From Thermoleophilia bacterium SCSIO 60948 (lineage in GTDB: Bacteria; Actinomycetota; Thermoleophilia; Solirubrobacterales; 70-9): DNA of 64,000 bases. The stretch is taken from assembly GCA_021496505.1 (NCBI GenBank), contig CP053031.1, forward strand, positions 1,240,001 to 1,304,000, given 5' to 3'. The notes under the pieces are model-generated. The model ran no database searches and had not been told where the DNA came from. It saw nothing but the letters and a program-made list of their open reading frames with translations. Position 1 is the stretch's first letter; each line of letters begins with the position of its first letter. The translations under genes and the position numbers were made by a program. Below are positions 7,940 to 16,501 of the stretch, piece after piece.

Positions 7940-9340
7940 GTGAGCCGATACACCTCAGCGACCGATTCCGACCGTGCGGCGATGCTGGAGGCGATCGGCG
8001 CCGGATCGATCGACGAGTTGTTCGAATCGATCCCGCCGGAGCTCCGCCTCGATCGCGACCTCGAGCTGCCCGACGGTCTCTCCGAGACCGAGGCCTTCGA
8101 CCACCTCGCGTCCCTCGCGGCGCGCAACGCCGACGCGGACTCCGAGCTCTGCTTCCTCGGCGCCGGGATGTACGACCACTACTCGCCCGCGATCGTCGAC
8201 GCGATCCAGTCTCGCTCGGAGTTCCTGACGCCCTACACGCCGTACCAGCCCGAGGTCTCTCAGGGCGGCCTTCAGGCGATGTTCGAGTTCCAGACGGCGA
8301 TCTCCGAGCTGACCGGCCTGCCGGTCGCCAACGCTTCGCTGTATGAGGGCCCCTCCTCGGTCGCGTCGGCCGCCTACCTCGCGCTCGGCGCGACGAAGGG
8401 CCGCAGGAAGATCGTGATCTCGCGCGGCGTCCACCCGCACTCGCGCCAGACGCTCGGTGCCTACGCCGAGGGCTTCGGCGCCGAGGTCGTCGAGGTCGGG
8501 CTGAAGGGCGGCACCACGGACCTCGACGCGCTGCGCGACGCGGTCGATGAGGACACCGCCGCGGTCATCGTCCAGAACCCGAACTTCCTCGGCGCGATCG
8601 AGGACCTCGACGCGCTCGGCGGGCCGGGCCGCGAGGCGGGCGCGCTGAACGTCGCCGCGGTCGACCCGATCTCGCTCTCGATCCTCAAGCCGCCGGGCGA
8701 GTGCGGCTACGACGTCGCCCTCGGCGAGGGCCAGCCGCTCGGTGGCCGGCTCGACTTCGGCGGCCCTTCGTTCGGCTTCTTCGCCGCCGACGAGAAGCAC
8801 ATCCGCCGCATGCCGGGCCGGATCGCCGGCGAGACGCGCGACGTCGACGGCCGCCGCGGCTTCGTGCTCGCTCTCCAGACCCGCGAGCAGCACATCCGCC
8901 GCGAGAAGGCGACTCACAACATCTGCACCGCGCAGGCTCTGAACGCGCTCGGCGGGATCATCTACCTGAGCTGGCTCGGCAAACGAGGCTTCACCGAGCT
9001 CGGCGAGCTGCTCGTTCGACGCACCGCCTACGCCCGACAGCGCCTGACCGCGATCGACGGCGTAGAGCTCCTGCACGACGCCCCGGTGGTCCGTGAGTTC
9101 GCGCTGACCGTCGATGCCCCGGATGGCGTTCCGGCGCTGCTCGACCGGATCGCCGACGACGGGATAGCCGCGGGCTACCCGCTCGCCCGCGAGTACCCGG
9201 AGTACGAGGACGGGCTGCTCGTCGCGCTGACGGAGCGCCGCTCGCGCGCCGACATCGACAAGCTCGCGCGCAGCCTCGAGCGCGCCCTCCACGGCTCCGC
9301 GCGAGATTCCGAGCGCGAGCTCGAGGAGGTGGGATCGTGA
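7940..9340 (+). CDS. gcvPA: Glycine dehydrogenase (decarboxylating) subunit 1
   Basis: N-terminal half of the split P protein, which decarboxylates glycine together with GcvPB. 466 aa. SRYTSATDSDRAAMLEAIG and YTPYQPEVSQGGLQAMFEF are typical of the alpha subunit. GTG 7940 was preferred to GTG 7922 because TAAGGT (7927-7932) lies 7 nt upstream and the protein then starts as family members do. The stop overlaps the gcvPB GTG (GTGA). The two-subunit P protein contrasts with the single ~950-residue GcvP of many bacteria. Confidence 0.95.
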   Translation: MSRYTSATDSDRAAMLEAIGAGSIDELFESIPPELRLDRDLELPDGLSETEAFDHLASLAARNADADSELCFLGAGMYDHYSPAIVDAIQSRSEFLTPYTPYQPEVSQGGLQAMFEFQTAISELTGLPVANASLYEGPSSVASAAYLALGATKGRRKIVISRGVHPHSRQTLGAYAEGFGAEVVEVGLKGGTTDLDALRDAVDEDTAAVIVQNPNFLGAIEDLDALGGPGREAGALNVAAVDPISLSILKPPGECGYDVALGEGQPLGGRLDFGGPSFGFFAADEKHIRRMPGRIAGETRDVDGRRGFVLALQTREQHIRREKATHNICTAQALNALGGIIYLSWLGKRGFTELGELLVRRTAYARQRLTAIDGVELLHDAPVVREFALTVDAPDGVPALLDRIADDGIAAGYPLAREYPEYEDGLLVALTERRSRADIDKLARSLERALHGSARDSERELEEVGS

Positions 9341-10932
9341 GCGACGCGACAGCCGCCGCCGAGATTTCCGGGGGCACGAGCGTCACCGGCTCGGACCGAC
9401 CGCCGGCGAGCGCCGAGGTCCCGACGCCCCTCCAGCGCGAGCACGCGATCACGATCTTCGAGCGTTCGGTCGACGGCAGGCGGGCCGCCCAGCTGCCGCC
9501 CTCGGACGTCGATGAGACGCCGATCGACGAGCTGATCCCGTCGGGCCTGCTGCGCTCGGAGCCGGCCGAGCTGCCGGAGGTCTCCGAGCCGGAGATCGTC
9601 CGCCACTACAACCGGATCTCGCGCCGCAACTTCGATCTCGACACGGGCCCCTACCCGCTCGGCTCGTGCACGATGAAGCACAACCCGCGGCTCAACGAGC
9701 GCGTCGCGGCGCTGTCGGGCCACGCGCGGCTCCATCCCGCGCAGGACCCGAAGCGCGCCCAGGGCGCGCTCGAGCTGATGTGGCTGCTCGAGCGCTCGCT
9801 GAGCGAGATCTGCGGGTTGCCGCACGTCTCGCTGCAGCCCTCGGCCGGGTCGCACGGCGAGCTCGCGGGCCTGCTGCTGACGCGCGCCTACCACGCCTCG
9901 CGCGGGGAGGAGCACCGGACGAAGGTCCTGACACCCGACACGGCGCACGGGACGAATCCGGCGACGGTGACGATGGCGGGGTTCGAGGTCGTGAAGGTCG
10001 CGACGAACGAGAAGGGCGGGGTCGACATGGACGACCTGCGCTCGAAGATCGACGGCGACGTCGCGTGCCTGATGATCACGAACCCGAACACCCTCGGGCT
10101 GTTCGATCCGAACATCGCCGAGATCACCTCGCTGGTCCGCGAGGCGGGAGGGACGCTCTACTACGACGGCGCCAACCTCAACGCGATCATGGGCCGCTCG
10201 CGGCCGGGCGACATGGGCTTCGACATCGTCCACGTCAACCTCCACAAGTCGTTCTCCCAGCCGCACGGCGGCGGTGGACCGGGCTCCGGACCGATCGCGG
10301 TCTCCGATCGCATCGAGCCGTTCCTTCCGGTGCCGCGGATCGTGCGCACCGAGTCGTCGAACGGCAACGGCGCCGGGCCGAGCTACGACTTCGCCTACGA
10401 CCGGCCCGAGTCGATCGGGAAGCTGCGCGGCTTCGCCGGCAACTTCGGCGTCTTCGTCCGCTCCTACGCCTACATCACGAGCCTCGGTGGCGACGGGCTG
10501 ACCGAAGCCTCCGAGACGGCGGTCCTGAACTCGCGCTACCTGCACGCGAAGCTCGCCGAGGGCCGCGCCGGCAAGTACCTGCCGATCGCCTTCGACGAGC
10601 CGGCGATGCACGAGTTCGTCCTCTCCGGCGCCGAGGCGAAGAAGCAGCTCGGCGTGCGCACTCTCGACCTCGCCAAGCGGCTGCTCGACTACGGCTTCCA
10701 CCCGCCGACGGTCTACTTCCCGCTGCTCGTCGACGAGGCGCTGATGGTCGAGCCGACCGAGACCGAGGCACGCGAGTCGCTCGACGCGCTGGCGGGGGCG
10801 TTCGACGCGATCCTCGCCGAGGCCGAGGAGGACCCGGGGACGCTGACCGAGGCTCCGTGGACGACCCCCGTTCGCCGCCTCGACGAGGCGGCGGCCTCGC
10901 GCAAGCCGGTCGTCCGCCAGCCGAAGGGCTGA
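9337..10932 (+). CDS. gcvPB: Glycine dehydrogenase (decarboxylating) subunit 2
   Basis: PLP-carrying half of the split P protein. 531 aa. The PLP lysine is expected at about residue 304 in VNLHKSFSQPHGGGGPGSGP. DTGPYPLGSCTMKHNPR and TAHGTNPATVTMAGFEV are strongly conserved in this subunit. The N-terminal ~30 residues are a low-complexity extension rich in Ala, Ser and Thr. It is translationally coupled to gcvPA by a 4-nt overlap. The peptidase gene starts only 4 nt after its stop, so read-through is likely. Confidence 0.96.
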   Translation: MSDATAAAEISGGTSVTGSDRPPASAEVPTPLQREHAITIFERSVDGRRAAQLPPSDVDETPIDELIPSGLLRSEPAELPEVSEPEIVRHYNRISRRNFDLDTGPYPLGSCTMKHNPRLNERVAALSGHARLHPAQDPKRAQGALELMWLLERSLSEICGLPHVSLQPSAGSHGELAGLLLTRAYHASRGEEHRTKVLTPDTAHGTNPATVTMAGFEVVKVATNEKGGVDMDDLRSKIDGDVACLMITNPNTLGLFDPNIAEITSLVREAGGTLYYDGANLNAIMGRSRPGDMGFDIVHVNLHKSFSQPHGGGGPGSGPIAVSDRIEPFLPVPRIVRTESSNGNGAGPSYDFAYDRPESIGKLRGFAGNFGVFVRSYAYITSLGGDGLTEASETAVLNSRYLHAKLAEGRAGKYLPIAFDEPAMHEFVLSGAEAKKQLGVRTLDLAKRLLDYGFHPPTVYFPLLVDEALMVEPTETEARESLDALAGAFDAILAEAEEDPGTLTEAPWTTPVRRLDEAAASRKPVVRQPKG

Positions 10933-10936
10933 GCCC

Positions 10937-11668
10937 GTGCGCGAGCTGGCCCGGAGCGTGCTTCGCTCGCGGCGCCCGGCGCACCCGATCCTGATCGCGG
11001 TCCTCGCGCTCGTCGCCGCTCTGCTGTGGTTCGGCGCCCCGAGCTCCGAGGCCGGGGGAGCCAACCGGACTCAGGTCGCCGCGAAGCCGGCGACCGGGTT
11101 CGAATCCTCGGTGTCGAAGCTGAGCGCGAAGCGCAAGCGCAAGATGACCGGCGTCTCGTGGCGTCGGGGGTGCCCCGTCGGCCTCGGCGATCTGCGGCTG
11201 CTCCGGGTTGAGCATTGGGACTGGACCGGGGACGTCGAGAACGGCTCGATCGTCGTCCACCGCAACCACGCACGGAGGATCGAGGCGACCTTCAGGCGGC
11301 TCTACCGGCAGCGCTTCCCGATCCGGAAGATGAACCTGATCGATCGCTACGGCGGCTCGGACCATCGCTCGATGGACGCCGACAACACCTCCGGCTTCAA
11401 CTGCCGCGAGGTCGCCGGGCGGCCCGGCGTCTGGTCCCAGCACGCCTACGGCCGCGCGATCGACATCAACCCGATCGAGAACCCCTACGTGACCTCGTCG
11501 GGCTACGTCTCACCGCCCGCCGGCAGGCCCTACGCCGACCGTTCGCCGACGCGCAAGGGAATGGTCACCAAGCGCGCGATCCGAGCGTTCCGCGAGTCAG
11601 GCTGGAAATGGGGCGGAAAGTGGCGCGGGACTAAGGATTACCAGCACTTCTCTTCGAACGGGCGCTGA
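10937..11668 (+). CDS. Secreted/membrane-anchored M15-family (VanY/DacB-like) D-Ala-D-Ala peptidase
   Basis: 243 aa. Residues ~18-40 form a hydrophobic signal or anchor (HPILIAVLALVAALLWFG). The catalytic region carries SQHAYGRAIDINP (zinc-binding His and Asp of the SxHxxGxAxD motif) and YQHFS near the C-terminus (third ligand). This matches M15 zinc D,D- or L,D-carboxypeptidases that trim peptidoglycan. The GTG start is 4 nt after gcvPB, so it may be cotranscribed with a functionally unrelated operon. Its stop codon lies inside the 5' arm of structured element A. Confidence 0.85.
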   Translation: MRELARSVLRSRRPAHPILIAVLALVAALLWFGAPSSEAGGANRTQVAAKPATGFESSVSKLSAKRKRKMTGVSWRRGCPVGLGDLRLLRVEHWDWTGDVENGSIVVHRNHARRIEATFRRLYRQRFPIRKMNLIDRYGGSDHRSMDADNTSGFNCREVAGRPGVWSQHAYGRAIDINPIENPYVTSSGYVSPPAGRPYADRSPTRKGMVTKRAIRAFRESGWKWGGKWRGTKDYQHFSSNGR

Positions 11669-11772
11669 GCGGCCGGGGCGCCGCTGGCCGGCGTCATCGG
11701 TCGCTCGTGTGCCTTTCGGCACACCACGCTCCCTGCTTCCTTGGCCAACGACCCCCCGGCCTGCTCAGGCGC
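11662..11772. repeat. Structured intergenic element, copy A
   Basis: First of three full copies of a dispersed element. The outer arms are GCGCTGAGC (11662-11670) with GCTCAGGCGC (11763-11772), then GGCCGGGG with CCCCCCGGCC, then TGGCC with GGCCA. The conserved core runs 11690-11746: GGCGTCATCGGTCG, C, TC, hairpin GTGTGC/GCACAC with a 6-nt loop, then GCTCCCTGCTTCCTTG. It sits between the converging peptidase and Ku genes and contains the peptidase stop codon. It may terminate both transcripts, but the conserved unpaired core suggests more than a terminator. Confidence 0.8.
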
Positions 11773-11809
11773 CCGTTCGAGGCGACGGCGGCCGGCCTTG
11801 ACGGGCCGC

Positions 11810-12868
11810 CTACTTCGAGGCCTTGGCCTTGGAGCGGGAGCTCGAGGACTTGGAGGAGCTGGACTTGGAGCTCGTGGAGCCGGACTTCGACTTCGAGGCG
11901 GTCGACTTCGACTTCGAGGCCGAGGACTTCGAGCCGGATGCGCTCTTCGACGAGGAGGACTTGGACGAGGACGACTTCGATCCGGAGCCGCTGGAGCCGT
12001 TCGAGGACTTCGAGCTCGAGCCGGATGAGCTCTTCGAGCGTGACCCGGACGAGCGCTTGCCGCCGCCGCCGAGCGAGTCGCCCTTGACCGCGGCGAGCGA
12101 CTCCTCGAGCGCTGCCATGAGGTCGGGCGCCTTCGTCGCCTTCGGCGCCTCGGCGGTGCCGGCCTCGACGACGGCCTTGCCCTCGGCCTTGCGCTCGATC
12201 ATCGCCATCAGCTCTTCGCGGTACTCGTCGCGGTAGGCGTCGGCGTCGAAGTCCGCGGTCAGCGATTCGATGAGCGCCTTCGCCATCTCGAGTTCGCGCT
12301 TCTTCGGCTCCTCGGCGTCCTCGCCCATGATCTCGGACGTGATCTCGTCGGTCGAGACGACCTCGTCGGCGAACCGCATCGTCGCGAGCGTCAGGACGTC
12401 GTCCATCGGTCGCATCGCCGCCAGGTGCTCGCGGTTTCGCAGCACGAAGCGGGCGATCGCGACCTTGCGCGACTCCGTCATCGCCTTGACGAGCAGGGCG
12501 TATGCCTTGGCCGCTCCCTTGTCGGGGCCGAGGTAGTAGGGCTGCGCGAAGTAGATCGGGTCGATGTCGTCGAGATCGACGAAGTCCTCGACCTCGATCG
12601 CGCGGGTGCGCTTCGGGTCGAGCTCCTCGAGCTCGTCACGGGTCAGGATCACGTACTGGTCCGGCGAAATCTCGTAGCCCTTGACGATCTCCTCGTAGGC
12701 GACGTCCTCGCCGTCGGCCTCAGCGACGCGCTTGTGGCGCACCCGCGAGCCGTCGGACTCACGCAGCTCTCGGAACGAGATCTGCTTCCGCGATACGGCG
12801 GAATAGAGCTTGACTGGGACGTTGAGCAGCCCGAAGGAGATGGTCCCGGACCAGATCGCGCGCGGCAT
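11810..12868 (-). CDS. ku: DNA end-binding protein Ku (bacterial NHEJ)
   Basis: Homodimeric ring protein that loads onto double-strand breaks and recruits LigD. 352 aa. The start MPRAIWSGTISFGLLNVPVK and LRESDGSRVRHKRV are near-universal in bacterial Ku. The core domain covers about residues 1-260. The last ~80 residues are a Ser/Lys/Gly low-complexity tail with repeated SSKSS and SKS units, far more serine-rich than the Lys/Ala-rich tails known in mycobacterial Ku. Lysine in such tails is known to contact DNA. No ligD lies in the window. The gene converges on the M15 peptidase across element A. Confidence 0.96.
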   Translation of the reverse strand: MPRAIWSGTISFGLLNVPVKLYSAVSRKQISFRELRESDGSRVRHKRVAEADGEDVAYEEIVKGYEISPDQYVILTRDELEELDPKRTRAIEVEDFVDLDDIDPIYFAQPYYLGPDKGAAKAYALLVKAMTESRKVAIARFVLRNREHLAAMRPMDDVLTLATMRFADEVVSTDEITSEIMGEDAEEPKKRELEMAKALIESLTADFDADAYRDEYREELMAMIERKAEGKAVVEAGTAEAPKATKAPDLMAALEESLAAVKGDSLGGGGKRSSGSRSKSSSGSSSKSSNGSSGSGSKSSSSKSSSSKSASGSKSSASKSKSTASKSKSGSTSSKSSSSKSSSSRSKAKASK

Positions 12869-12945
12869 AAGACTGTTCTAGTACCTCGAAACCGGCGCCG
12901 GTTCCTGCCCGTGTGCTCGCGCGGACGGGATCTTGCGCCTCGGCA

Positions 12946-13323
12946 TCAGTCGCGCGAGTAGGCGAAGGCGAGCGCGCCCGCCGCCAGCGCGGAAGCTCCG
13001 GCGACGAGCGGAGCGACCTTGCGAGACGCCGGCGGGATCGCCTCGCCGGCGAGCAGCGTCCCGACCAGGTCGACGATGTCGGCACCGCAGTGGGCGGCGA
13101 ACCACTCGGCCTCGCCGACGCCCCGCGCGGCCGCGGAGGCGGCGCCGGCACCGAGCACGAGGTCGCGCGCGCCGAGCGAGCGGAACGCCACCTTCGGCCC
13201 CGGTTGGGCTCCGAGGTTGCCGATCCAGCTCAGTCCCGCTCGCTGGGGGTCGAGGACGTAACCGAGGCCGAAAAGGGCCCTGCCGGCACCGAAGCCGATA
13301 CCGATCTCTCGCTTGCCGACCAT
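12946..13323 (-). CDS. Small membrane-associated protein of unknown function
   Basis: 125 aa; I do not recognise a defined family. Hydrophobic Ala/Gly-rich stretches near residues 7-25, 50-65 and 103-121 suggest two or three membrane segments. GARDLVLGAGAASAA recalls small integral membrane proteins of the DUF4267 kind, but this is only a resemblance. ATG 13323 was used, preceded on the reverse strand by TAGCGG 8 nt upstream, a weak leaderless-type signal. It lies upstream of ku on the same strand with a 77-nt gap. Confidence 0.6.
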   Translation of the reverse strand: MVGKREIGIGFGAGRALFGLGYVLDPQRAGLSWIGNLGAQPGPKVAFRSLGARDLVLGAGAASAAARGVGEAEWFAAHCGADIVDLVGTLLAGEAIPPASRKVAPLVAGASALAAGALAFAYSRD

Positions 13324-13356
13324 CGGAGCGACCGCTACCCCGCCGCCGGGGGCATG

Positions 13357-13394
13357 AAAAAGCCCCCGGCCGGGAGTCCGGCCGAGGGCTTTTC
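13357..13394 (-). terminator. Intrinsic terminator of the DUF892 gene
   Basis: AAAAGCCC...CGGCCGG, loop GAGT, then CCGGCC...GGGCTTTT. A long GC stem is flanked by an A-run and a T-run, so it can act in both directions. On the reverse strand it follows the DUF892 stop by about 25 nt and precedes the small membrane protein gene. It is the only classical U-tailed terminator I see in the window. Confidence 0.85.
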
Positions 13395-13419
13395 CGATGC
13401 TGCGTGGGGGGGGCGTGTG

Positions 13420-14475
13420 TCAGCTCGGGGCGCCGGCCTTGGACTCGGCTGCCTCGAGGACGCCGCGACGCGCCTTGTGGCGGCGCTCGTAGGCGACCGC
13501 CGAAGCCGCCTTCTCCTCGCTCGCGCCTGAGAGTGCCTTGCGGATCTCCTCGACGTTCTGCTCGTCGTAGCCGGCCCACGGCTCGTCTCCGCGCAGCGAG
13601 GCGATCCGGTCGAGGACGGTGCTCCGCGCATCGTTCTTGCGCTCGTAGGCGTCGACCTTGCCGAGCTCGACCTGCGAGAGATCGGACACGCGCTGCGAGA
13701 TCTCCTCGGCGGTCAGCGAGTCGTAGTTCGCGACCGGGAGGTCGCCTGCGCCCGCGACCGCTACCTTGACCTCGCCCTCGGCCCGGGCCACGCCCGGTGC
13801 GCGTCGCGCCTGGCGAGCGACCTTGCGACCGCCGGACTCCGCCTTCGAGGCACCACGGCGCGCGGTTCGCTGCGCCGTCTTCGCCGTCGATTCAGCACGG
13901 CGACCCGCGCTGCGGGCGGTCTGAGCGGCGCCGGTCGTCTTGACCTCGTAGACCTTCTCACCCTCGAGCTCGGATCGGACGACGGCGTCGACCAGCTTCG
14001 GCAGCTGCTCGCGCAGGCGGGAGAGCATCCGCTCCTCGTCGGCACGGATGTCGGCTGCCAGCTCGGCGGTCTTCTCGTCGCCGATGCGGCGCGCGAAATA
14101 CTCCAGCGCCTCGTAGGTCGCGATCTCGAGCGCCTCGGTGGCGCACTCGTCCTTGGCGTTCTTGAGCAGCTTCTCCTCGCCGCTCGCGCCACGCAGGACG
14201 TCCAGAGGGCCCTTCGCGAGCGCCAGGGTCTGTCCGACGAGGCCCCGGACGAGCCCGACGCCGAGCTCGATCACGCCACGGCCGCTGCCGAGCTCCTCGA
14301 GCCGACCGGCGGTGCGCTCGGCGTGCGACTCGGTCTCGGTCAGGTGGCGCTCGAGGCCGTCGCGATATTCGCCCTGCGGGGTCATGGCGATGTGGGCTTG
14401 GAGGGTCCGGGTGAGGGCCTGCTCGGTGGCGTGGGCCTCGCTCAGGTACTGAACCATCTTCTGGCGTGAATTCAT
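13420..14475 (-). CDS. DUF892/YciF-like ferritin-fold protein with basic linker and duplicated C-terminal helical repeat
   Basis: 351 aa in three parts. Residues ~1-170 are a DUF892-type four-helix bundle (MVQYLSEAHATEQALTRTL, later ATYEALEYFARRIGDEKTA). Residues ~185-235 are a basic Ala/Arg/Lys linker. Residues ~245-345 hold two copies of a repeat recognisable by YD..(T/V)(A/E)EEI, an LS-type segment, then YER(K/R)(N/H)(D/K)AR..VL. DUF892 proteins are associated with stress, but their biochemical role is unsettled. AAGGAG (14485-14480 on the reverse strand) sits 4 nt before the ATG, so this gene has a leader. Its own terminator follows. Confidence 0.75.
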   Translation of the reverse strand: MNSRQKMVQYLSEAHATEQALTRTLQAHIAMTPQGEYRDGLERHLTETESHAERTAGRLEELGSGRGVIELGVGLVRGLVGQTLALAKGPLDVLRGASGEEKLLKNAKDECATEALEIATYEALEYFARRIGDEKTAELAADIRADEERMLSRLREQLPKLVDAVVRSELEGEKVYEVKTTGAAQTARSAGRRAESTAKTAQRTARRGASKAESGGRKVARQARRAPGVARAEGEVKVAVAGAGDLPVANYDSLTAEEISQRVSDLSQVELGKVDAYERKNDARSTVLDRIASLRGDEPWAGYDEQNVEEIRKALSGASEEKAASAVAYERRHKARRGVLEAAESKAGAPS

Positions 14476-14655
14476 GCGACTCCTTGAGTGGGGGTCTCCG
14501 ACCGTGGGGCCGGGAGAGAGGGTGGGGCGCGAGGCCGCGGGCGTGCCCGCGCGTGCTTCCAGAGCGCCTGGCGCCGCTTACCCGCGGACGTGGGCCGATA
14601 ACGAACCCGGCACCGGTTCTCGCGGCGGCTCGCCGCGCTCTAGGGTCATCGCCCG

Positions 14656-15663
14656 ATGGCTGACCTCAGGATCTTCAGCGGAATCCAGCCGACGGGGCGA
14701 AAGCACCTCGGCAACTACATCGGCGCGATCCGCCGCTACGTGGCCTCGCAGGACCGGGGCGAGTCGCTCTTTTGCATCGTCGACCTCCACGCGACGACGG
14801 TGCCCTACGAGCCGGCCGAGCTGCGCTCCTCCGTCCACGACATGGCGGCGCTGCTGTTCGCGGCGGGGCTGGACCCCGAGCGCGCGGTCGTCTTCCGCCA
14901 GAGCGACGTGACCGCGCACTCCGAGCTGCAGTGGCTGCTCCAGGCGTCGACGTCGTGGGGCGACCTGAACCGCATGCACCAGTGGAAGACCAAGCGCGAG
15001 CAGCTCGAAGCCCAGCCCGGCGCCTTCGTGTCCGCCGGGGTCTTCACCTATCCCGTCCTGATGGCGGCCGACGTGCTCGCCTACAGGGCGACCGAGGTTC
15101 CCGTCGGCGACGATCAGCGCCAGCACGTCGAGCTGATGCGCGACATAGCCGAGCGCTTCAACGAGCGCTTCGGCGAGACCCTGGTGGTACCCGAGCACCG
15201 GATCCCGGCCGTCGGCGCGCGGATCATGGACCTCCAGCGCCCGGAGGCGAAGATGTCGACGACGGGCGGGACGGAGCAGGGCACCGTCGCGGTCCTCGAC
15301 GAACCGAACCGGGTCGCGAAGAAGATCCGCAGCGCGGTGACCGACTCCGGAACCGAGGTTCGCCGCGGCGCCGACAAGCCCGGGATCACGAACCTGATCG
15401 AGATCCTCGCCGCCGTCCGTGAGGCCGACCCCGAGAGCGTCGAGTCCGAGTTCGCGGGCGCGCGCTACGGCGAGTTCAAGACCGCCGTCGCCGACGAGGT
15501 CGTCGAGTACCTGCGCCCGGTCCGCGAGGGCTATGAGGCGCTTCGGGGCGACGAGACCGAGCTCGAGCGGCTGCTGGCCCTCGGCGCGGAGCGCGCCCGG
15601 GCGATCGCCGCCCCGGTCGTCGACGACGTGCGCGAGGCGATGGGGGTCGGGCCGCCGCGCTGA
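14656..15663 (+). CDS. trpS: Tryptophanyl-tRNA synthetase
   Basis: Class Ic aminoacyl-tRNA synthetase that charges tRNA-Trp. 335 aa, normal length. The HIGH-type motif is PTGRKHLGNY. The KMSKS-type motif reads KMSTT (residues 199-203), with Thr-Thr replacing Lys-Ser. VPVGDDQRQHVELMRDIAERF is typical of TrpRS. ATG 14656 lies 9 nt after TAGGGT (14641-14646), so the mRNA is predicted to be leaderless and a T-box or other leader control is excluded. It is divergent from the DUF892 gene. Confidence 0.97.
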   Translation: MADLRIFSGIQPTGRKHLGNYIGAIRRYVASQDRGESLFCIVDLHATTVPYEPAELRSSVHDMAALLFAAGLDPERAVVFRQSDVTAHSELQWLLQASTSWGDLNRMHQWKTKREQLEAQPGAFVSAGVFTYPVLMAADVLAYRATEVPVGDDQRQHVELMRDIAERFNERFGETLVVPEHRIPAVGARIMDLQRPEAKMSTTGGTEQGTVAVLDEPNRVAKKIRSAVTDSGTEVRRGADKPGITNLIEILAAVREADPESVESEFAGARYGEFKTAVADEVVEYLRPVREGYEALRGDETELERLLALGAERARAIAAPVVDDVREAMGVGPPR

Positions 15664-15683
15664 ACCCGCGCGGCGCCCGGATC

Positions 15684-15707
15684 GGGCGATGGCGCGGTGC
15701 CATCCCC
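15684..15707 (+). terminator. Hairpin terminator candidate after trpS
   Basis: GGG-(C bulge)-GATGGC, loop GCGGT, GCCATC-CCC. This is a nine-base-pair GC-rich stem without a T-run. It ends 10 nt before the -10 element of scpA. Confidence 0.5.
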
Positions 15708-15730
15708 CGGCGCGTCTAGTCTCGCCGGAG

Positions 15731-16501
15731 ATGGTCTCCGAGCTCGACCTCGATCTCGACGTCTTCGCGGGTCCCTTCGACCTGTTGCTCGCCGTCGTAC
15801 TGCGCGAGGAGATCGACCTCGCCGAGGTCGATCTGGCGGAGATCGTCGTCACCTACGTCGATCACCTCGAGGAGGCCGGCGAACTCGACCTCGAGGCGGC
15901 GACCGAGTTCCTCGTCCTGATCGCCTCGCTGCTCGAGCTGAAGTCTCGCCTGCTGCTTCCGGCCGAGGAAGAGGAGGAAGCCGAGCTCCAACCCGAAGAG
16001 GCCGCCGACGAGCTGCTCGCGCGGATGCTCGAGTACCAGCGCTACCGCAACGCTGCCGAGCACATGCGAGACCTTCACGCTGACGGCCGGCCCTACCTCT
16101 ACCGCTCGGCTCCGCTCCCACCGGAACTTCGCCGCGTCGCCTTCGAGGCCGTCAAGCCGGTCTACGCGCCGTCGCGTCTCGCACAGGCGATCGGCGACCT
16201 GCTGCGAGAGCCCGAGCGCCCGGACCTCTCGCACATCCGCCCGACGGTCTCCCTCCAGGCGCGCCTCGGGGTCCTGCGCTCGCTGCTCCGCGGCTCGAGC
16301 CGCGTCGACTTCGACGAGGAATTCGGTTCGGAGGACCGCCTGACGCAGGCCGTCACGTTGTTCGCCCTGCTCGAGATGCACAAGCGCGGTGAGGCGACCT
16401 GGGAGCAGGGTTCGACCTTCGGCCGGATCGCGATCGTCCCCGCCGGCGATGCGGGAGCGGCGAAGGGTCCGAGGTTCGGTGGGGAGGCGGCCGGTGGCTG
16501 A
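15731..16501 (+). CDS. scpA: Segregation and condensation protein A (kleisin)
   Basis: Kleisin that bridges SMC heads and recruits ScpB. 256 aa. The N-terminal FAGPFDLLLAVVLREEIDL and VDLAEIVVTYVDHLE, then FLVLIASLLELKSRLLLP, are ScpA signatures. A winged-helix segment near the C-terminus (RLTQAVTLFALLEMHKRGEA) would bind the SMC head. ATG 15731 is set by TAGTCT (15717-15722) 8 nt upstream; the open frame further upstream lies in trpS. It overlaps scpB by 8 nt. The SMC partner in this window lacks a hinge. Confidence 0.94.
   Translation: MVSELDLDLDVFAGPFDLLLAVVLREEIDLAEVDLAEIVVTYVDHLEEAGELDLEAATEFLVLIASLLELKSRLLLPAEEEEEAELQPEEAADELLARMLEYQRYRNAAEHMRDLHADGRPYLYRSAPLPPELRRVAFEAVKPVYAPSRLAQAIGDLLREPERPDLSHIRPTVSLQARLGVLRSLLRGSSRVDFDEEFGSEDRLTQAVTLFALLEMHKRGEATWEQGSTFGRIAIVPAGDAGAAKGPRFGGEAAGG

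Noticed and set aside
11823-12236. Strongly acidic 137-codon frame (Glu/Asp/Leu/Phe) on the plus strand
   Set aside because: It is the antisense translation of the Ser/Lys repeat tail of Ku; no independent support.
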